Shown: positions 17,787 through 27,184, numbered from the stretch's first letter. The stretch: DNA of 51,108 nucleotides from CAG-877 sp963589235 (GCA_963589235.1 CAVAJX010000038.1:1-51108), one strand, 5' to 3'. Made by a program: numbers and translations. The notes: generated by a model not told the origin, from the letters alone.

Positions 17787-18150
17787 AAAAGAACAAAGGA
17801 CAAATTTTAATTTATAAATTTCAATTTGTCGTTTTTGTTTGGTCGTCACCGATCAAATTTCCTACCTCACAGATAGAGTAATCTCTATTCGCCATAATGG
17901 CTTAAATTCCGACAGTCGCTGCCGTACTAATTCTTTTATTTATAATTTTTTAATTGTTTTGACAAATTATTTATATTACTAGTATTTTTAGTATAACTCA
18001 AATAGGATGTAGTTTGAACTTATCAGCTTTATACATAAAATAACACCTCCATAATCTTATCTTATTATATTACGATGCAAACGTTTGTTTGTCAACGGGT
18101 GAGATTATAAAATTTAAAAAAGTAGAAAGAAAATTCCTTATAAATAAAAA
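17787..18150 (-). mobile_element. TnpB-derived IS200/IS605-type non-autonomous element, copy A
   Basis: This segment is nearly identical, reversed, to 28482-28841 and more distantly related to 36888-37241. From its left end it holds a promoter-like TTGACA, a ribosome binding site, and a 12-codon reading frame at 18036-17998 (MYKADKFKLHPI) that matches the N-terminus of TnpB proteins. A set of hairpins follows, then a terminal stem GACAAATT/AATTTGTC. The bulk of tnpB is missing. The left end abuts a terminator T-run and the right end is TTTGTTCTTTT. Identity as an IS605-derived element is inferred from the TnpB start and the layout. No tnpA is present. Confidence 0.7.
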
Positions 18151-18171
18151 AAGTCAATAATATGACCTTTT
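18144..18171 (-). terminator. Rho-independent terminator of the small membrane protein gene
   Basis: On the minus strand AAAGGTCA pairs with TGACTTT around TATTAT, followed by a T-run. The T-run merges with the left end of mobile element copy A. Confidence 0.75.
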
Positions 18172-18414
18172 TTACATACCTAAAAGTTGTGATAAACTTA
18201 ACAATAATCCTAGAAGTAAAAAGAAAAATGTAATACCTAAACCAACAAGAGCACCAGATTTAGCAAATTGTGCATGATACTCTTTATTCTTTTTATCTAG
18301 GAAAAAGTAATATAGTGCAATACCTGCTGGAAAGAAGAATATTCCACATATCAATAATAATATACGATCTTCAACATCAATTTTTCCAGCATAAACATCT
18401 TTTTCTTTTTCCAT
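18172..18414 (-). CDS. Small membrane protein of unknown function
   Basis: This 80-residue protein has two hydrophobic helices (about residues 17-39 and 53-77) joined by a charged loop (DKKNKEYHAQFAK). I do not recognise the family. Compact two-helix proteins of this type are common near envelope genes. The ATG is preceded by AGGAGGAG. It lies 34 bases after the class A PBP gene on the same strand and may be in its operon. Confidence 0.7.
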   Translation of the reverse strand: MEKEKDVYAGKIDVEDRILLLICGIFFFPAGIALYYFFLDKKNKEYHAQFAKSGALVGLGITFFFLLLGLLLSLSQLLGM

Positions 18415-18448
18415 ATGATACTCCTCCTATGATAATTATAACACGAAT

Positions 18449-20407
18449 TTAGGAAGCCGTATAGTTATTATTTTTTTCATCAAAAGTTTGGTCAGTACTA
18501 CTAGGCTCCGTACCCTTTACAAAGTACATCATCTTCTTTTTTGGACTAGAATCAGTTGCTGGCTTACCAGAAATTGGATCAACTAATACCGCCGATATAT
18601 TATCTGGCATTTCATACCAAGCATCTTCCTTACCAAGTTCATATGCTTCAATTGACTTATACCATATATCTCTAGCGTACTTATAGTCAGACTTATCAAT
18701 ATTTCTATTGTCATCATAACCAGCCCAAACAGCCGTAACTACATCATTATTAAAACCAATATACCAAGTATCAGTATTAGTAGTACCAGACTTAATTCCA
18801 TATTTATGTGTTAACTTAGAAGCTAAATTTATTGCGGTAGGATAATTATAATCAATATAATCTTTATCATAAGTAGCTGTTAATAAATTATTAAGAATAA
18901 AAACCAAACTAGAATTTAAGACTAATTCCTTTTTATCATTAGCTTTATATAATACTTTACCAGATGCATCAACAACTTTTTCAATCAAATGACCTTTAAC
19001 TTTGTATCCCAGATTAGCAAAAGCAGAGTAGCCAGAGGCCATTTCAACAATACTAATTTCATTAGTACCTAAAGGTAAAGAAGGAACACTTTCAAGTTTA
19101 GAAGTAATACCAACTCTTCTAGCAACATTAATAAGGGCATCTTCTCCAAGAAAAAGATGAGTTTTAACAGCATAAATATTTTCTGAGTAAGCAATAGCAG
19201 TACCCATGGAAATAGGCTTATTACCATATACATTATTATAATTACTTGGTGAATATGGCTCTTGATTACTAAAAGTAAAAGTCGTTTTTTCACTAGTAAA
19301 AGCCGAACTAGATGTAAAACCATTCTCTAAAGCAGCATAATATAAATAAGGTTTCATAGTAGAGCCAACTTGTCTTTTTGAAGATATAACCCGATTATAA
19401 GAAGATTTATTATAATTTTTACCACCAAGCAACGCTATTATTGCGCCATTATTAGGATTCATCATTACTGCTGAAGCTTCAATTTCTGAAGTATCAGGAA
19501 TACTTTCTTTAACATTTTTTTCAAGTATACGTTGAGCATTTAAATCTAAATTAGTATATATTTTTAAACCTTTACTATCACTATAAGATAAAGGAATAGA
19601 GTCAATATTTTTTAACTCTTCCAAAACAGCGTCCTGATAATACATTACACTAGTCAATTCTTCAGAATCATCCGCACCAGAAAACTTAAGTTCTTCACTA
19701 TAAGCTTTATTTTTCTCTTCCTCACTAATAACATTATTTTTAACAAGTAACTCCAATATAGTTAATTGTCTTTCTTTCGCAAGATCAAAATTAATTATTG
19801 GCGAATAATTAGCTGGAGACTTAGGAATACCTGTTAAAATACTTGCCTCGGCCAAGTCTAAATCTTTTGCCGACTTATTAAAATAAAACTTACTAGCATT
19901 TTCAATACCATACATACCATGTCCATAATTAATAGTATTTAAATATCCTTCTAGTATTTCATCTTTAGAATAGTTAGCCTCTATTTTCATCGTATACCAC
20001 ATTTCATCCCATTTTCTTTTCCAAGTCTTATCAAAATCCAAGAAAAGATTTTTAGCATATTGTTGTGTAATAGTAGAAGCACCCTGCATAGTCTTTCCAG
20101 ATGTTATATTTATATAGCTAGCTTTCAATATTCTTAAAATATCAAATCCAAAATGTTTATAAAAATTCTTATCCTCAGTATAAATAGTAGACTTAATAAC
20201 ATTATCAGATATTTCATCTAAACTAACCCAGGCTTTTGACTCATTACCTTGAAAAAACACTGTATCTGTAGAGTCATACAATGTTATATTATTAGCACTA
20301 TATATCTCAGGCTTAGGAGAGGTTTTAATATAAACAAATATTCCGACACATAATAAAACTAGGAGTATCATCCCGTACTTAAAAATTTTAAAAAAAGTCT
20401 TTTTCAA
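18449..20407 (-). CDS. Class A penicillin-binding protein (transglycosylase/transpeptidase)
   Basis: This bifunctional peptidoglycan synthase is anchored by a TM helix (residues 10-28). The glycosyltransferase domain has catalytic E78 in TEDKNFYKHFGFD, then GASTITQQYAKNL and the KDEILEGYLN region. The transpeptidase domain has S349-T-M-K352, S408-E-N410 and K539-S-G541. At 652 residues it is a compact PBP1A-like enzyme. The start is TTG with AAGGGAGAG 6 bases upstream. It is divergent from the DUF1934-argS operon. Confidence 0.93.
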   Translation of the reverse strand: MKKTFFKIFKYGMILLVLLCVGIFVYIKTSPKPEIYSANNITLYDSTDTVFFQGNESKAWVSLDEISDNVIKSTIYTEDKNFYKHFGFDILRILKASYINITSGKTMQGASTITQQYAKNLFLDFDKTWKRKWDEMWYTMKIEANYSKDEILEGYLNTINYGHGMYGIENASKFYFNKSAKDLDLAEASILTGIPKSPANYSPIINFDLAKERQLTILELLVKNNVISEEEKNKAYSEELKFSGADDSEELTSVMYYQDAVLEELKNIDSIPLSYSDSKGLKIYTNLDLNAQRILEKNVKESIPDTSEIEASAVMMNPNNGAIIALLGGKNYNKSSYNRVISSKRQVGSTMKPYLYYAALENGFTSSSAFTSEKTTFTFSNQEPYSPSNYNNVYGNKPISMGTAIAYSENIYAVKTHLFLGEDALINVARRVGITSKLESVPSLPLGTNEISIVEMASGYSAFANLGYKVKGHLIEKVVDASGKVLYKANDKKELVLNSSLVFILNNLLTATYDKDYIDYNYPTAINLASKLTHKYGIKSGTTNTDTWYIGFNNDVVTAVWAGYDDNRNIDKSDYKYARDIWYKSIEAYELGKEDAWYEMPDNISAVLVDPISGKPATDSSPKKKMMYFVKGTEPSSTDQTFDEKNNNYTAS

Positions 20408-20477
20408 GTGAATCTCTCCCTTCTTTATTAGTATTAAATGAAAAAAAATAAAATATGTATGAAAAATTAATGATTTG

Positions 20478-20486
20478 TGCTATAAT
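20478..20486 (+). promoter_or_regulatory. Extended -10 promoter of DUF1934-argS
   Basis: TGC followed by TATAAT (20481-20486) is an extended -10. TATGAA 17 bases upstream is a poor -35. Confidence 0.5.
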
Positions 20487-20515
20487 CTAAACTATAAATT
20501 TAAGGCGGTGGTACT

Positions 20516-20866
20516 ATGCCTAAAACAAAAGTAAAAATTACTACAAAATCAAATAATATTACTGATACATATGAAATAAAAGCTCTATTAAAAGATAATA
20601 AATTAATGTATTATGAGCCAAATAAAACAAAAGTAATTTTTGATTATGAAAATAATATATTAACTAGAAATAATAAAGATATATCAATGGAATATAAGTT
20701 TGACTTAGAAAATAAAACAATAGGTTATATAGAAGTAAAAGAATTAGGGAAATCCTTAAATTTAAATATTAAAACAAAACAGTTCCTATCAGATAATAAA
20801 AATATTGATTTAGTATTTTTTGTAGAAGAAGAAGAGATTTGTTACAAACTGGAGGTGTTAGAATGA
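20516..20866 (+). CDS. DUF1934 (YwiB-like) protein
   Basis: This 116-residue protein matches the DUF1934/YwiB family: small beta-barrel, calycin-like proteins of unknown function encoded directly before argS and rpoE in many Firmicutes. The synteny here is the same. Its stop overlaps the argS start (ATGA), implying coupled translation. A GGCGGTGG ribosome binding site precedes the start. Confidence 0.8.
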   Translation: MPKTKVKITTKSNNITDTYEIKALLKDNKLMYYEPNKTKVIFDYENNILTRNNKDISMEYKFDLENKTIGYIEVKELGKSLNLNIKTKQFLSDNKNIDLVFFVEEEEICYKLEVLE

Positions 20867-22611
20867 GTCTTATTAAAACAATAGAAAAAGAAATTAAAAA
20901 TATTATTGAAAGTTCAGGATACAGTCTAGAAAACTTTGTATTACAACCATCATCAAGACCAGATTTAGGCCAATATCAAATAAATGACTCTATGGTACTA
21001 GCTAAAAAATATGGTAAAAATCCAAGAGATATTGCCAATGATATTGTAAAAGAATTAGAAAAAGATAAAAGATTTACAAATATAAATATAGCTGGCCCAG
21101 GTTTTATAAATATAAGTTTAACTGATGAATATCTTACTGTGTTATTAAATATGATAAATACTGATATCACTTCAGTTATAGATAAAAAAGAGCCAAAGAA
21201 GATAATTTTAGATTATGGTGGCGCAAATGTCGCTAAAGCACTACACGTCGGTCACTTAAGAAGTGCAAACATTGGTGAAGCTTTAAAGAGACTAGCAACA
21301 TTACTAGGATATGAAGTTTTGGGTGATGCTCATTTAGGAGATTATGGAAGACCATTAGGATTTGTTGTTTTAGAAATAAAAAAACGTTATCCAGACTTAC
21401 CATATTTTGATCCAAATTACACCGGTGACTATAGTGAAATAGAATTACCTATAACAAATGAAGAACTAGAAAAAATATATCCAGAAGCATCTAGAAAGGC
21501 TAAAGAAGATGAATGCTACTTGGAAGAAGGCCGTGATGTAACTGCTAAAATACAAAATCATGTACCAGGATATTATGACTTATGGAAAAAAGTTGTTGAT
21601 ATATCAAAAGCAGATATTAAAAATGTATATGATGACCTAAATGTTCATTTTGAACTATGGCAAGGAGAAAGTGACGCAGCTGAATACTTTAATGAATTAG
21701 AAGAATTCTTTGAAAAATCAGGTGTCTTAATAGAAAGTTCAGGAGCTAAAATCATCGAAGTAAAAGAAGAAACTGACAAAGCCCCAATGCCACCATTACT
21801 ATTTGTAAAGTCAAACGGAACATTGTCATATGAAACAACTGATTTAGCAACTATTCTTGAAAGAAAGAAGAATTATAATCCAGATGAAATCTGGTATTTA
21901 ACAGATGCAAGACAGGAATTACATTTTATACAAGTATTTAGAGCAGCAAAAAAAGCAAAACTAGTAAATGATGATATAAAACTAGTTTGGTTTGGCTTTG
22001 GTACTATGAACGGTAAAGACGGTAAACCATTTAAAACAAGAGATGGTGGTGTAATGTCTTTAAAAGGATTAATCAACTTAATTTATGATGAGACAATAAA
22101 AAGAATTAATCCAGAAACAGTTAGTGAAGATGAAAAAGAAAAAGTTGCTAAAACTGTTGCTATAGCAGCCTTAAAATACGCTGACTTCCTACCATATCGT
22201 GGTACAGATTATATCTTCGAAGTTGAAAAGTTTGCTGATTTAGAAGGAAAAACAGGACCATATTTACTATATTCCACTATTAGAATGAAGTCTCTTTTAA
22301 ATAAAGCAAAAGATATAAAACAAGAAAAAGCAACAACTATCACAACCGCAACAGAAAGAGAAATAATATTAAATCTTTTAAGTTTACCAAGAGTACTAGA
22401 TAAAGCCTTAGAAGCAAAATCATTAAATGATATAGCTGAATATCTTTATAAATTAACTTCTCAATATAACAAATTTTATTCAGAAAATAAAATAATTACT
22501 GAAGAAAATGAATATATCAGAGAATCTTGGTTAATCCTAACTACAGTTGTATATAATATAAACATGTTACTACTAAATACATTGGGAATATCTGTTCCAG
22601 AAAAAATGTAA
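20863..22611 (+). CDS. argS: Arginine-tRNA ligase
   Basis: This class I aminoacyl-tRNA synthetase charges tRNA-Arg. The N-terminal additional domain is followed by a HIGH-type motif H-V-G-H-L-R-S (GGANVAKALHVGHLRSANIG), the catalytic Rossmann fold and the C-terminal anticodon-binding DALR domain. Like most ArgRS it has no canonical KMSKS; KPFKTRDGG occupies that place. The ATG at 20863 with GGAGGTG upstream is chosen over an in-frame ATG at 20839 inside DUF1934. Length 582 residues. Confidence 0.95.
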   Translation: MSLIKTIEKEIKNIIESSGYSLENFVLQPSSRPDLGQYQINDSMVLAKKYGKNPRDIANDIVKELEKDKRFTNINIAGPGFINISLTDEYLTVLLNMINTDITSVIDKKEPKKIILDYGGANVAKALHVGHLRSANIGEALKRLATLLGYEVLGDAHLGDYGRPLGFVVLEIKKRYPDLPYFDPNYTGDYSEIELPITNEELEKIYPEASRKAKEDECYLEEGRDVTAKIQNHVPGYYDLWKKVVDISKADIKNVYDDLNVHFELWQGESDAAEYFNELEEFFEKSGVLIESSGAKIIEVKEETDKAPMPPLLFVKSNGTLSYETTDLATILERKKNYNPDEIWYLTDARQELHFIQVFRAAKKAKLVNDDIKLVWFGFGTMNGKDGKPFKTRDGGVMSLKGLINLIYDETIKRINPETVSEDEKEKVAKTVAIAALKYADFLPYRGTDYIFEVEKFADLEGKTGPYLLYSTIRMKSLLNKAKDIKQEKATTITTATEREIILNLLSLPRVLDKALEAKSLNDIAEYLYKLTSQYNKFYSENKIITEENEYIRESWLILTTVVYNINMLLLNTLGISVPEKM

Positions 22612-22719
22612 AAAAGTGTTGTAATTAAGAAAGATATATGTTATAAGTTTATTGGTAATTTTATTACCCAGTCAAAATTGATATTAATACATATAATGTT
22701 TTGAATATAGGAGGTCAAT

Positions 22720-23166
22720 ATGAGCATAAAGAAAATGACAAAAGATGAATTAGAACTATTATCAAATAAAGATATAACAAATTTAATCTTAGAAGAAAGT
22801 AAAAAGCCAATAAATACAGCTGATTTGTTCAAAAAAATAATTAAATTATTAGAATTACCTGAAAGTACATTTGAAGCAAAAATAGCTGATTATTATACAG
22901 CCCTTAGTACAGATAAAAGATTCATTTTATTAGAAGATGGAACATGGGATTTACGTAGTCGTCATACATCAGATAAAGTTGTAAAAATAACTGAAGATGA
23001 AGAAGAAGAAACTGAAGAAAATAAAGACGATATAGAAGAAGCAATAGAAGAAGACGAAGAAGATTCATATGATGATAAAGATGACGATGACTATAACGAC
23101 GACACCAACGAAGAACTAAAAGATTTAGTTGTAATTGATGAAGACGAATTAGAACTAGAACAATAG
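22720..23166 (+). CDS. rpoE: RNA polymerase delta subunit
   Basis: This is the Firmicute-specific delta factor, which binds RNA polymerase and speeds its recycling. The N-terminal HARE-HTH domain (residues 1-90) ends with DGTWDLRSRH. It is followed by a very acidic D/E tail (about residues 95-148) that mimics nucleic acid. The order DUF1934-argS-rpoE is the Bacillus order. AGGAGGT precedes the ATG. A terminator overlaps the end of the gene. Confidence 0.92.
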   Translation: MSIKKMTKDELELLSNKDITNLILEESKKPINTADLFKKIIKLLELPESTFEAKIADYYTALSTDKRFILLEDGTWDLRSRHTSDKVVKITEDEEEETEENKDDIEEAIEEDEEDSYDDKDDDDYNDDTNEELKDLVVIDEDELELEQ

Positions 23167-23180
23167 TTTCTAGTTTTTTT
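23153..23180 (+). terminator. Rho-independent terminator of rpoE
   Basis: AACTAGAA (23153-23160) pairs with TTCTAGTT (23168-23175), followed by T residues. The left arm is in the last rpoE codons. Confidence 0.8.
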
Positions 23181-23191
23181 GATTAAAACTG

Positions 23192-23200
23192 TGATATAAT
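23192..23200 (+). promoter_or_regulatory. Extended -10 promoter of prfA-prmC
   Basis: TGA followed by TATAAT (23195-23200). No good -35 is visible at the right distance. Confidence 0.5.
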
Positions 23201-23231
23201 ACGATTAAATCAACCGGAAAGGGTGAGAAAA

Positions 23232-24299
23232 ATGATAGAAAGATTAGAAGTAACTTTAGAAAAGTACCAAGCTTTAGAACAAGAATTAACTAAACCAGAA
23301 GTACTAAGTGACATTAAGAAAACAAGAGAATACTCAAAAGAAATGTCTTCACTTGAAGATATTGTTAATTGTTACAAAAAATACAAAAAAGTATTAGCTG
23401 GTATAGAAGAAGCTAAAGAAATGTTAAAAGATTCTGAAATAGGAGAAATGGCTAAAGAAGAGTTAAAAAGTTTAGAAGAAGAAAAAGCTCAACTTGATCA
23501 AGAATTAGAAATATTATTAATACCAAAGGACCCTAATGATGACAAAAACGTTGTTATGGAAATTAGAGGAGCTGCCGGTGGTGACGAAGCTAATATCTTT
23601 GCTGGTGACCTATTTAGAATGTATACAAGATATGCCGAAAAGAAAGGTTTTAGTTACCAGGTATATAACTCAGTAGAAGGAACAGCAGGTGGATTCAGTC
23701 AAATAGAATTAATTATTAAAGGACAAAATGCCTATTCAATATTAAAATATGAATCAGGTTCACACCGTGTTCAAAGAGTTCCAGTAACAGAGTCAAACGG
23801 TAGATTACAAACTTCAACCGCAACAGTATTAGTTATGCCAGAAGCTGATGAAGACATTGATATTGAAATAAATCCAAATGATTTAAGAATTGATATTTAT
23901 CGTTCATCAGGTTGTGGAGGACAAGGAGTAAATACAACAGATTCAGCTGTTAGAATTACCCATTTACCAACTAACACTGTAGTTACATGTCAAAATGAAC
24001 GTAGTCAAATTCAAAATAAAGAACAAGCTATGAAAGTATTAAAAACACGCCTATATGAGCTTGAGCAACAAAAGAAATTAGAAGAAGAAGGTTCACAAAG
24101 ACGTAGTAAAATAGGTACTGGTGATAGAGCTGAAAAAATAAGAACTTATAATTATCCACAAAATCGTGTAACAGACCATCGTATTGGCTATACTACAAAG
24201 AACTTAGATAGAGTAATGGATGGAGACTTAGATGATATTATCAACGCTTTAATTCAAGAAGACCAAAAACGTAAATTAAAAGGAGAAACAGAAGAATAA
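23232..24299 (+). CDS. prfA: Peptide chain release factor 1
   Basis: RF1 terminates translation at UAA and UAG. The GGQ catalytic motif (SGCGGQGVNTTDSAVRITHL) and the SQIQNKEQAM region after it are present. The codon-recognition P-x-T-type motif is read as P-V-T-E in the VPVTESNGR segment. At 355 residues it is full length. The ATG at 23232 lies 9 bases after AAAGG; the GTG at 23223 is too close to it. The gene overlaps prmC by one base. Confidence 0.96.
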   Translation: MIERLEVTLEKYQALEQELTKPEVLSDIKKTREYSKEMSSLEDIVNCYKKYKKVLAGIEEAKEMLKDSEIGEMAKEELKSLEEEKAQLDQELEILLIPKDPNDDKNVVMEIRGAAGGDEANIFAGDLFRMYTRYAEKKGFSYQVYNSVEGTAGGFSQIELIIKGQNAYSILKYESGSHRVQRVPVTESNGRLQTSTATVLVMPEADEDIDIEINPNDLRIDIYRSSGCGGQGVNTTDSAVRITHLPTNTVVTCQNERSQIQNKEQAMKVLKTRLYELEQQKKLEEEGSQRRSKIGTGDRAEKIRTYNYPQNRVTDHRIGYTTKNLDRVMDGDLDDIINALIQEDQKRKLKGETEE

Positions 24300-25123
24300 T
24301 GACAGTAGAAGATCTTCTGTTTTTTGCTAAACAGCACATTCATTCAGACTATGCTAAAATACTTTTAGGTGAACTGCTTAATAGAAATCCTTTAGAATTA
24401 TTAAATTATTTAGACTACGAAGTAAGTGAAGAAGACGTAAAAAAATATAAAGAATATGTCAACGCCTTAGAAGAAGGAAGACCAATACAATATGCTCTTG
24501 GATATGTTAACTTTTATGGTAATAAGTTCATAATAAATGAAAATACCTTAATACCAAGATTTGAAACAGAAGAATTAGTAGAAAAAACCATTGAATTTTC
24601 AAAAAAGTTTTTCACAAAACCTGTGGATATAATTGATTTAGGAACAGGTTCAGGCGTCATTGGTCTTACTCTAGAAAAAAAATTATCCACAAATTCTGTG
24701 GATTTAATAGATATAAGTCCAAAAGCATTGGAAGTTGCCCACAAAAACTGTGCAAAACTAAATTCAAAAGCCAATTTAATAGAAAGTGACATGTTCCAAA
24801 ATGTGAATAAAAAATATGATATCATTATAAGTAACCCGCCTTATATAAAAACAACAGAAGAAATTGAAAAGATAGTTAAAGATAATGAACCTGATATTGC
24901 TTTGTACGCTGGTGAAAATGGCCTAGACTGTTATAAAAAAATATTAGAAAATATTTCACCATTCATGAAAGATAGATGTTTAGTAGCTTTTGAAATTGGT
25001 ATGACTCAGGCCAATGACATAAAAGAATTAATTAATAAATATCTATCAGATGTAAAAGTAGAAGTTTATAAAGATTTGTCCGAAAAAGACAGAATGATAT
25101 TTATTTTTAAAAATCTTGAATAA
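24299..25123 (+). CDS. prmC: Release factor glutamine methyltransferase
   Basis: PrmC (HemK) methylates the Gln of the GGQ motif in release factors using SAM. It has motif I DLGTGSGVIGL, the catalytic NPPYI tetrad and an N-terminal helical domain; 274 residues. It overlaps prfA by one base (TAATG), the usual coupling with its substrate. Three DnaA-box-like nonamers lie within the coding region at 24622-24705. Confidence 0.95.
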   Translation: MTVEDLLFFAKQHIHSDYAKILLGELLNRNPLELLNYLDYEVSEEDVKKYKEYVNALEEGRPIQYALGYVNFYGNKFIINENTLIPRFETEELVEKTIEFSKKFFTKPVDIIDLGTGSGVIGLTLEKKLSTNSVDLIDISPKALEVAHKNCAKLNSKANLIESDMFQNVNKKYDIIISNPPYIKTTEEIEKIVKDNEPDIALYAGENGLDCYKKILENISPFMKDRCLVAFEIGMTQANDIKELINKYLSDVKVEVYKDLSEKDRMIFIFKNLE

Positions 25124-25131
25124 AAAAATAA

Positions 25132-25168
25132 CAAAAGCCTCACTATTAAAATGAAAGTGAGGTTTTAT
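25132..25168 (+). terminator. prmC terminator that also contains the spoIIR ribosome binding site
   Basis: CCTCACT (25138-25144) pairs with AGTGAGG (25156-25162), followed by TTTTAT. The right arm supplies GTGAGG, the only plausible ribosome binding site for the spoIIR ATG at 25170. Confidence 0.8.
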
Positions 25169-25169
25169 A

Positions 25170-25691
25170 ATGAAAAAAACTCTTATAATACTAAGTATAA
25201 TAATCGTAATACTATTCTTAAATAAAACAGAAAAAATTACCATTCCTAAAGAATCAATAAGATTTAGAGTAATTGCAAATAGTAATAGTGAACATGATCA
25301 AAACACTAAAAAGGAACTAGTCAAAAATCTTTATCAAGAAATAGAAACTATCAATAACTATTCTAAAGATATAAAAACATCTCGTGAAATTATAAATAAT
25401 AATATTCATAACTTTGAAAAAGTCGTAGAACATACTATTCAAAATGAAACATATAAAGATGACTATGATATCAATTATGGAGAAAACTATTTTCCTGAAA
25501 AAGAGTACAAAGGAGTTAGTTATGAAGAAGGTAATTATGAATCATTAGTAATAACTTTAGGTGATGGACTAGGAGACAACTTCTGGTGTGTACTATTTCC
25601 ACCATTATGTCTATTAGAAGCAGAAGAGACTGATACAAATGAAGTAGAATATACATCATTCATTAAAGAAATAATAGATAAGTATTTTTAA
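25170..25691 (+). CDS. spoIIR: Stage II sporulation protein R
   Basis: SpoIIR is the forespore-made signal protein secreted into the intermembrane space to activate SpoIIGA and hence sigma-E in the mother cell. An N-terminal signal or anchor helix covers residues 4-17. The family hallmarks are IRFRVIANSNSEHDQ and the C-terminal DNFWCVLFPPLCLLE. Its place between prmC and mntP matches Bacillus (ywlA region). The 173-residue length is shorter than Bacillus SpoIIR because the middle is compact. Expression is probably under sigma-F, but no clear promoter is seen. Confidence 0.92.
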   Translation: MKKTLIILSIIIVILFLNKTEKITIPKESIRFRVIANSNSEHDQNTKKELVKNLYQEIETINNYSKDIKTSREIINNNIHNFEKVVEHTIQNETYKDDYDINYGENYFPEKEYKGVSYEEGNYESLVITLGDGLGDNFWCVLFPPLCLLEAEETDTNEVEYTSFIKEIIDKYF

Positions 25692-25724
25692 TAATTATAA
25701 GAATAAAATATATAAGGTGATATA

Positions 25725-26255
25725 ATGCAGCAACTCCTTATATATTTTTTTGTTGCTTTAGGACTAAGTATGGATGCCTTTTCTCTAGCAATCGCTTATG
25801 GTACAAATAAAATAAGTACTAAAAAAACAATTATGCTAAGCCTTTGTGTAGGATTCTTTCATTATTTAATGCCTTACTTAGCCTCATCTATTGGAAGAAA
25901 AATAGAATTTATAACGACTGGCTCTAACATCATAGTTGCTTTAATTTTTCTTATTATCGCAATAGAAATGTATATATCAAAAGATGAAGAAATTAAAGGT
26001 ACTATAACCGGTATTTTTTCCATGATAGTATTTGCTTTTACCGTAAGTATAGATAGTTTCTCTATAGGATTAGCTTTAAGTATTGTAGAAAATAATTTAA
26101 ATATAGCTTTTTTAATTTTTAGTATCACATCAGCTATTTTTACTTTATTAGGATTACTACTTGGAAAATACCTGTCAAAAAAACTAGGCAAAAAAGCTAC
26201 ATACTTTGGAATAATAATTTTAGTATTATTAGCAATAAAGTATCTTATTAACTAA
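25725..26255 (+). CDS. mntP: Manganese efflux pump MntP
   Basis: This six-helix membrane exporter of Mn2+ belongs to the MntP/YwlD family. The two repeated signature helices are LGLSMDAFSLAIAYG (near residue 12) and VSIDSFSIGLAL, each with the Asp used in metal transport. Length 176 residues. The prfA-prmC-spoIIR-mntP order is conserved in Bacillus. An AAGGTGAT ribosome binding site precedes the ATG. No yybP-ykoY leader was recognised upstream. Confidence 0.93.
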   Translation: MQQLLIYFFVALGLSMDAFSLAIAYGTNKISTKKTIMLSLCVGFFHYLMPYLASSIGRKIEFITTGSNIIVALIFLIIAIEMYISKDEEIKGTITGIFSMIVFAFTVSIDSFSIGLALSIVENNLNIAFLIFSITSAIFTLLGLLLGKYLSKKLGKKATYFGIIILVLLAIKYLIN

Positions 26256-26293
26256 TTATTTACAAGATTTATCCCAATAATATAAGTAAAACA

Positions 26294-26322
26294 TTGACAA
26301 ACAACTTATATTTTTTTATGAT
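26294..26322 (+). promoter_or_regulatory. Promoter of fba
   Basis: TTGACA (26294-26299) and TATGAT (26317-26322) are 17 bases apart. The TTG that opens a longer reading frame here is the -35 box, so the true gene start is downstream. Confidence 0.75.
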
Positions 26323-26338
26323 AAATCTGGGTGATAAG

Positions 26339-27184
26339 ATGTTAGTGAACATGAACCAAATGTTGAAAAAAGCTAAAGAAGAACATTACGCTGTACCTCA
26401 TTTCAATATTAATAATTTAGAATGGACTAAATTCATATTAGAAGAGTGTAACGAATTAAATGTACCCGTTATTTTAGGAGTAAGTGAAGGTGCTGTTAAG
26501 TACATGGGCTCATACTTAGTAGTAGCAGACTTGGTAAAAGCCATGATCAAATCTTTAAATATTAAAATACCGGTATGCTTACATTTAGACCATGGTAGTA
26601 GTCTTGAAAGTTGTATTTCAGCCATAGACGCCGGATTTTCATCTGTAATGATCGATGGCTCAAGACTACCATTGGAAGAAAATATTAAAATAACAAAAGA
26701 AGTTGTTTCGTATGCTCATGAAAGAGGGATAAGTGTTGAAGCAGAAGTTGGTCATATAGGAACAACAGATGATAATATAACTAAAGAAGAAACAAATGCA
26801 ACATTAGAAGACTGTCAAATATTATATGAAAATACAAATATTGATGCTTTAGCAGCAGCTCTAGGAAGTGTTCACGGATTCTATAAAAAAGAAGCTAATC
26901 TTGATTTTGAAACAATGGAATTAATTAATAAAAGTTTACCTGTTGCATTAGTATTACATGGAGGAACTGGAATTCCAGACGATAAAATCAGAATGGCTAT
27001 ATCAAAAGGAATATCAAAAATTAATATTAATACTGAACTTCAGTCAGTATGGAGTAAGGCCGTAAGAAAGTATCTTTTAGAGAATGAAGATGTTTATGAC
27101 CCAAGAAAAATAATTTCATCAGGTGAGGCTGCAATGAAAGAAAGAATCTCAGAAATTGTAACGCTATTTGGAACCAAGATATAA
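26339..27184 (+). CDS. fba: Class II fructose-bisphosphate aldolase
   Basis: This zinc aldolase splits fructose 1,6-bisphosphate into DHAP and glyceraldehyde 3-phosphate. It has the family start MLKKAKEEHYAVPHFNINN, zinc ligand H in LHLDHGSS, EAEVGHIGTTDDN, and the KININTELQ phosphate-binding motif near the C-terminus. I start at ATG 26339 after GGGTGAT; 281 residues. GatY/KbaY-type tagatose-bisphosphate aldolase is closely related and cannot be excluded, but fba near murA and prmC is common in Firmicutes. Confidence 0.92.
   Translation: MLVNMNQMLKKAKEEHYAVPHFNINNLEWTKFILEECNELNVPVILGVSEGAVKYMGSYLVVADLVKAMIKSLNIKIPVCLHLDHGSSLESCISAIDAGFSSVMIDGSRLPLEENIKITKEVVSYAHERGISVEAEVGHIGTTDDNITKEETNATLEDCQILYENTNIDALAAALGSVHGFYKKEANLDFETMELINKSLPVALVLHGGTGIPDDKIRMAISKGISKININTELQSVWSKAVRKYLLENEDVYDPRKIISSGEAAMKERISEIVTLFGTKI

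Noticed and set aside
17730..17849. N-terminal extension of the LemA protein
   Set aside because: It is read-through of the mobile element right end; the internal ATG at 17729 has a proper ribosome binding site and promoter.
22654..22668. GGTAA-TTTTA-TTACC hairpin upstream of rpoE as terminator
   Set aside because: The stem is only 5 bp and no T-run follows. It may be nothing.
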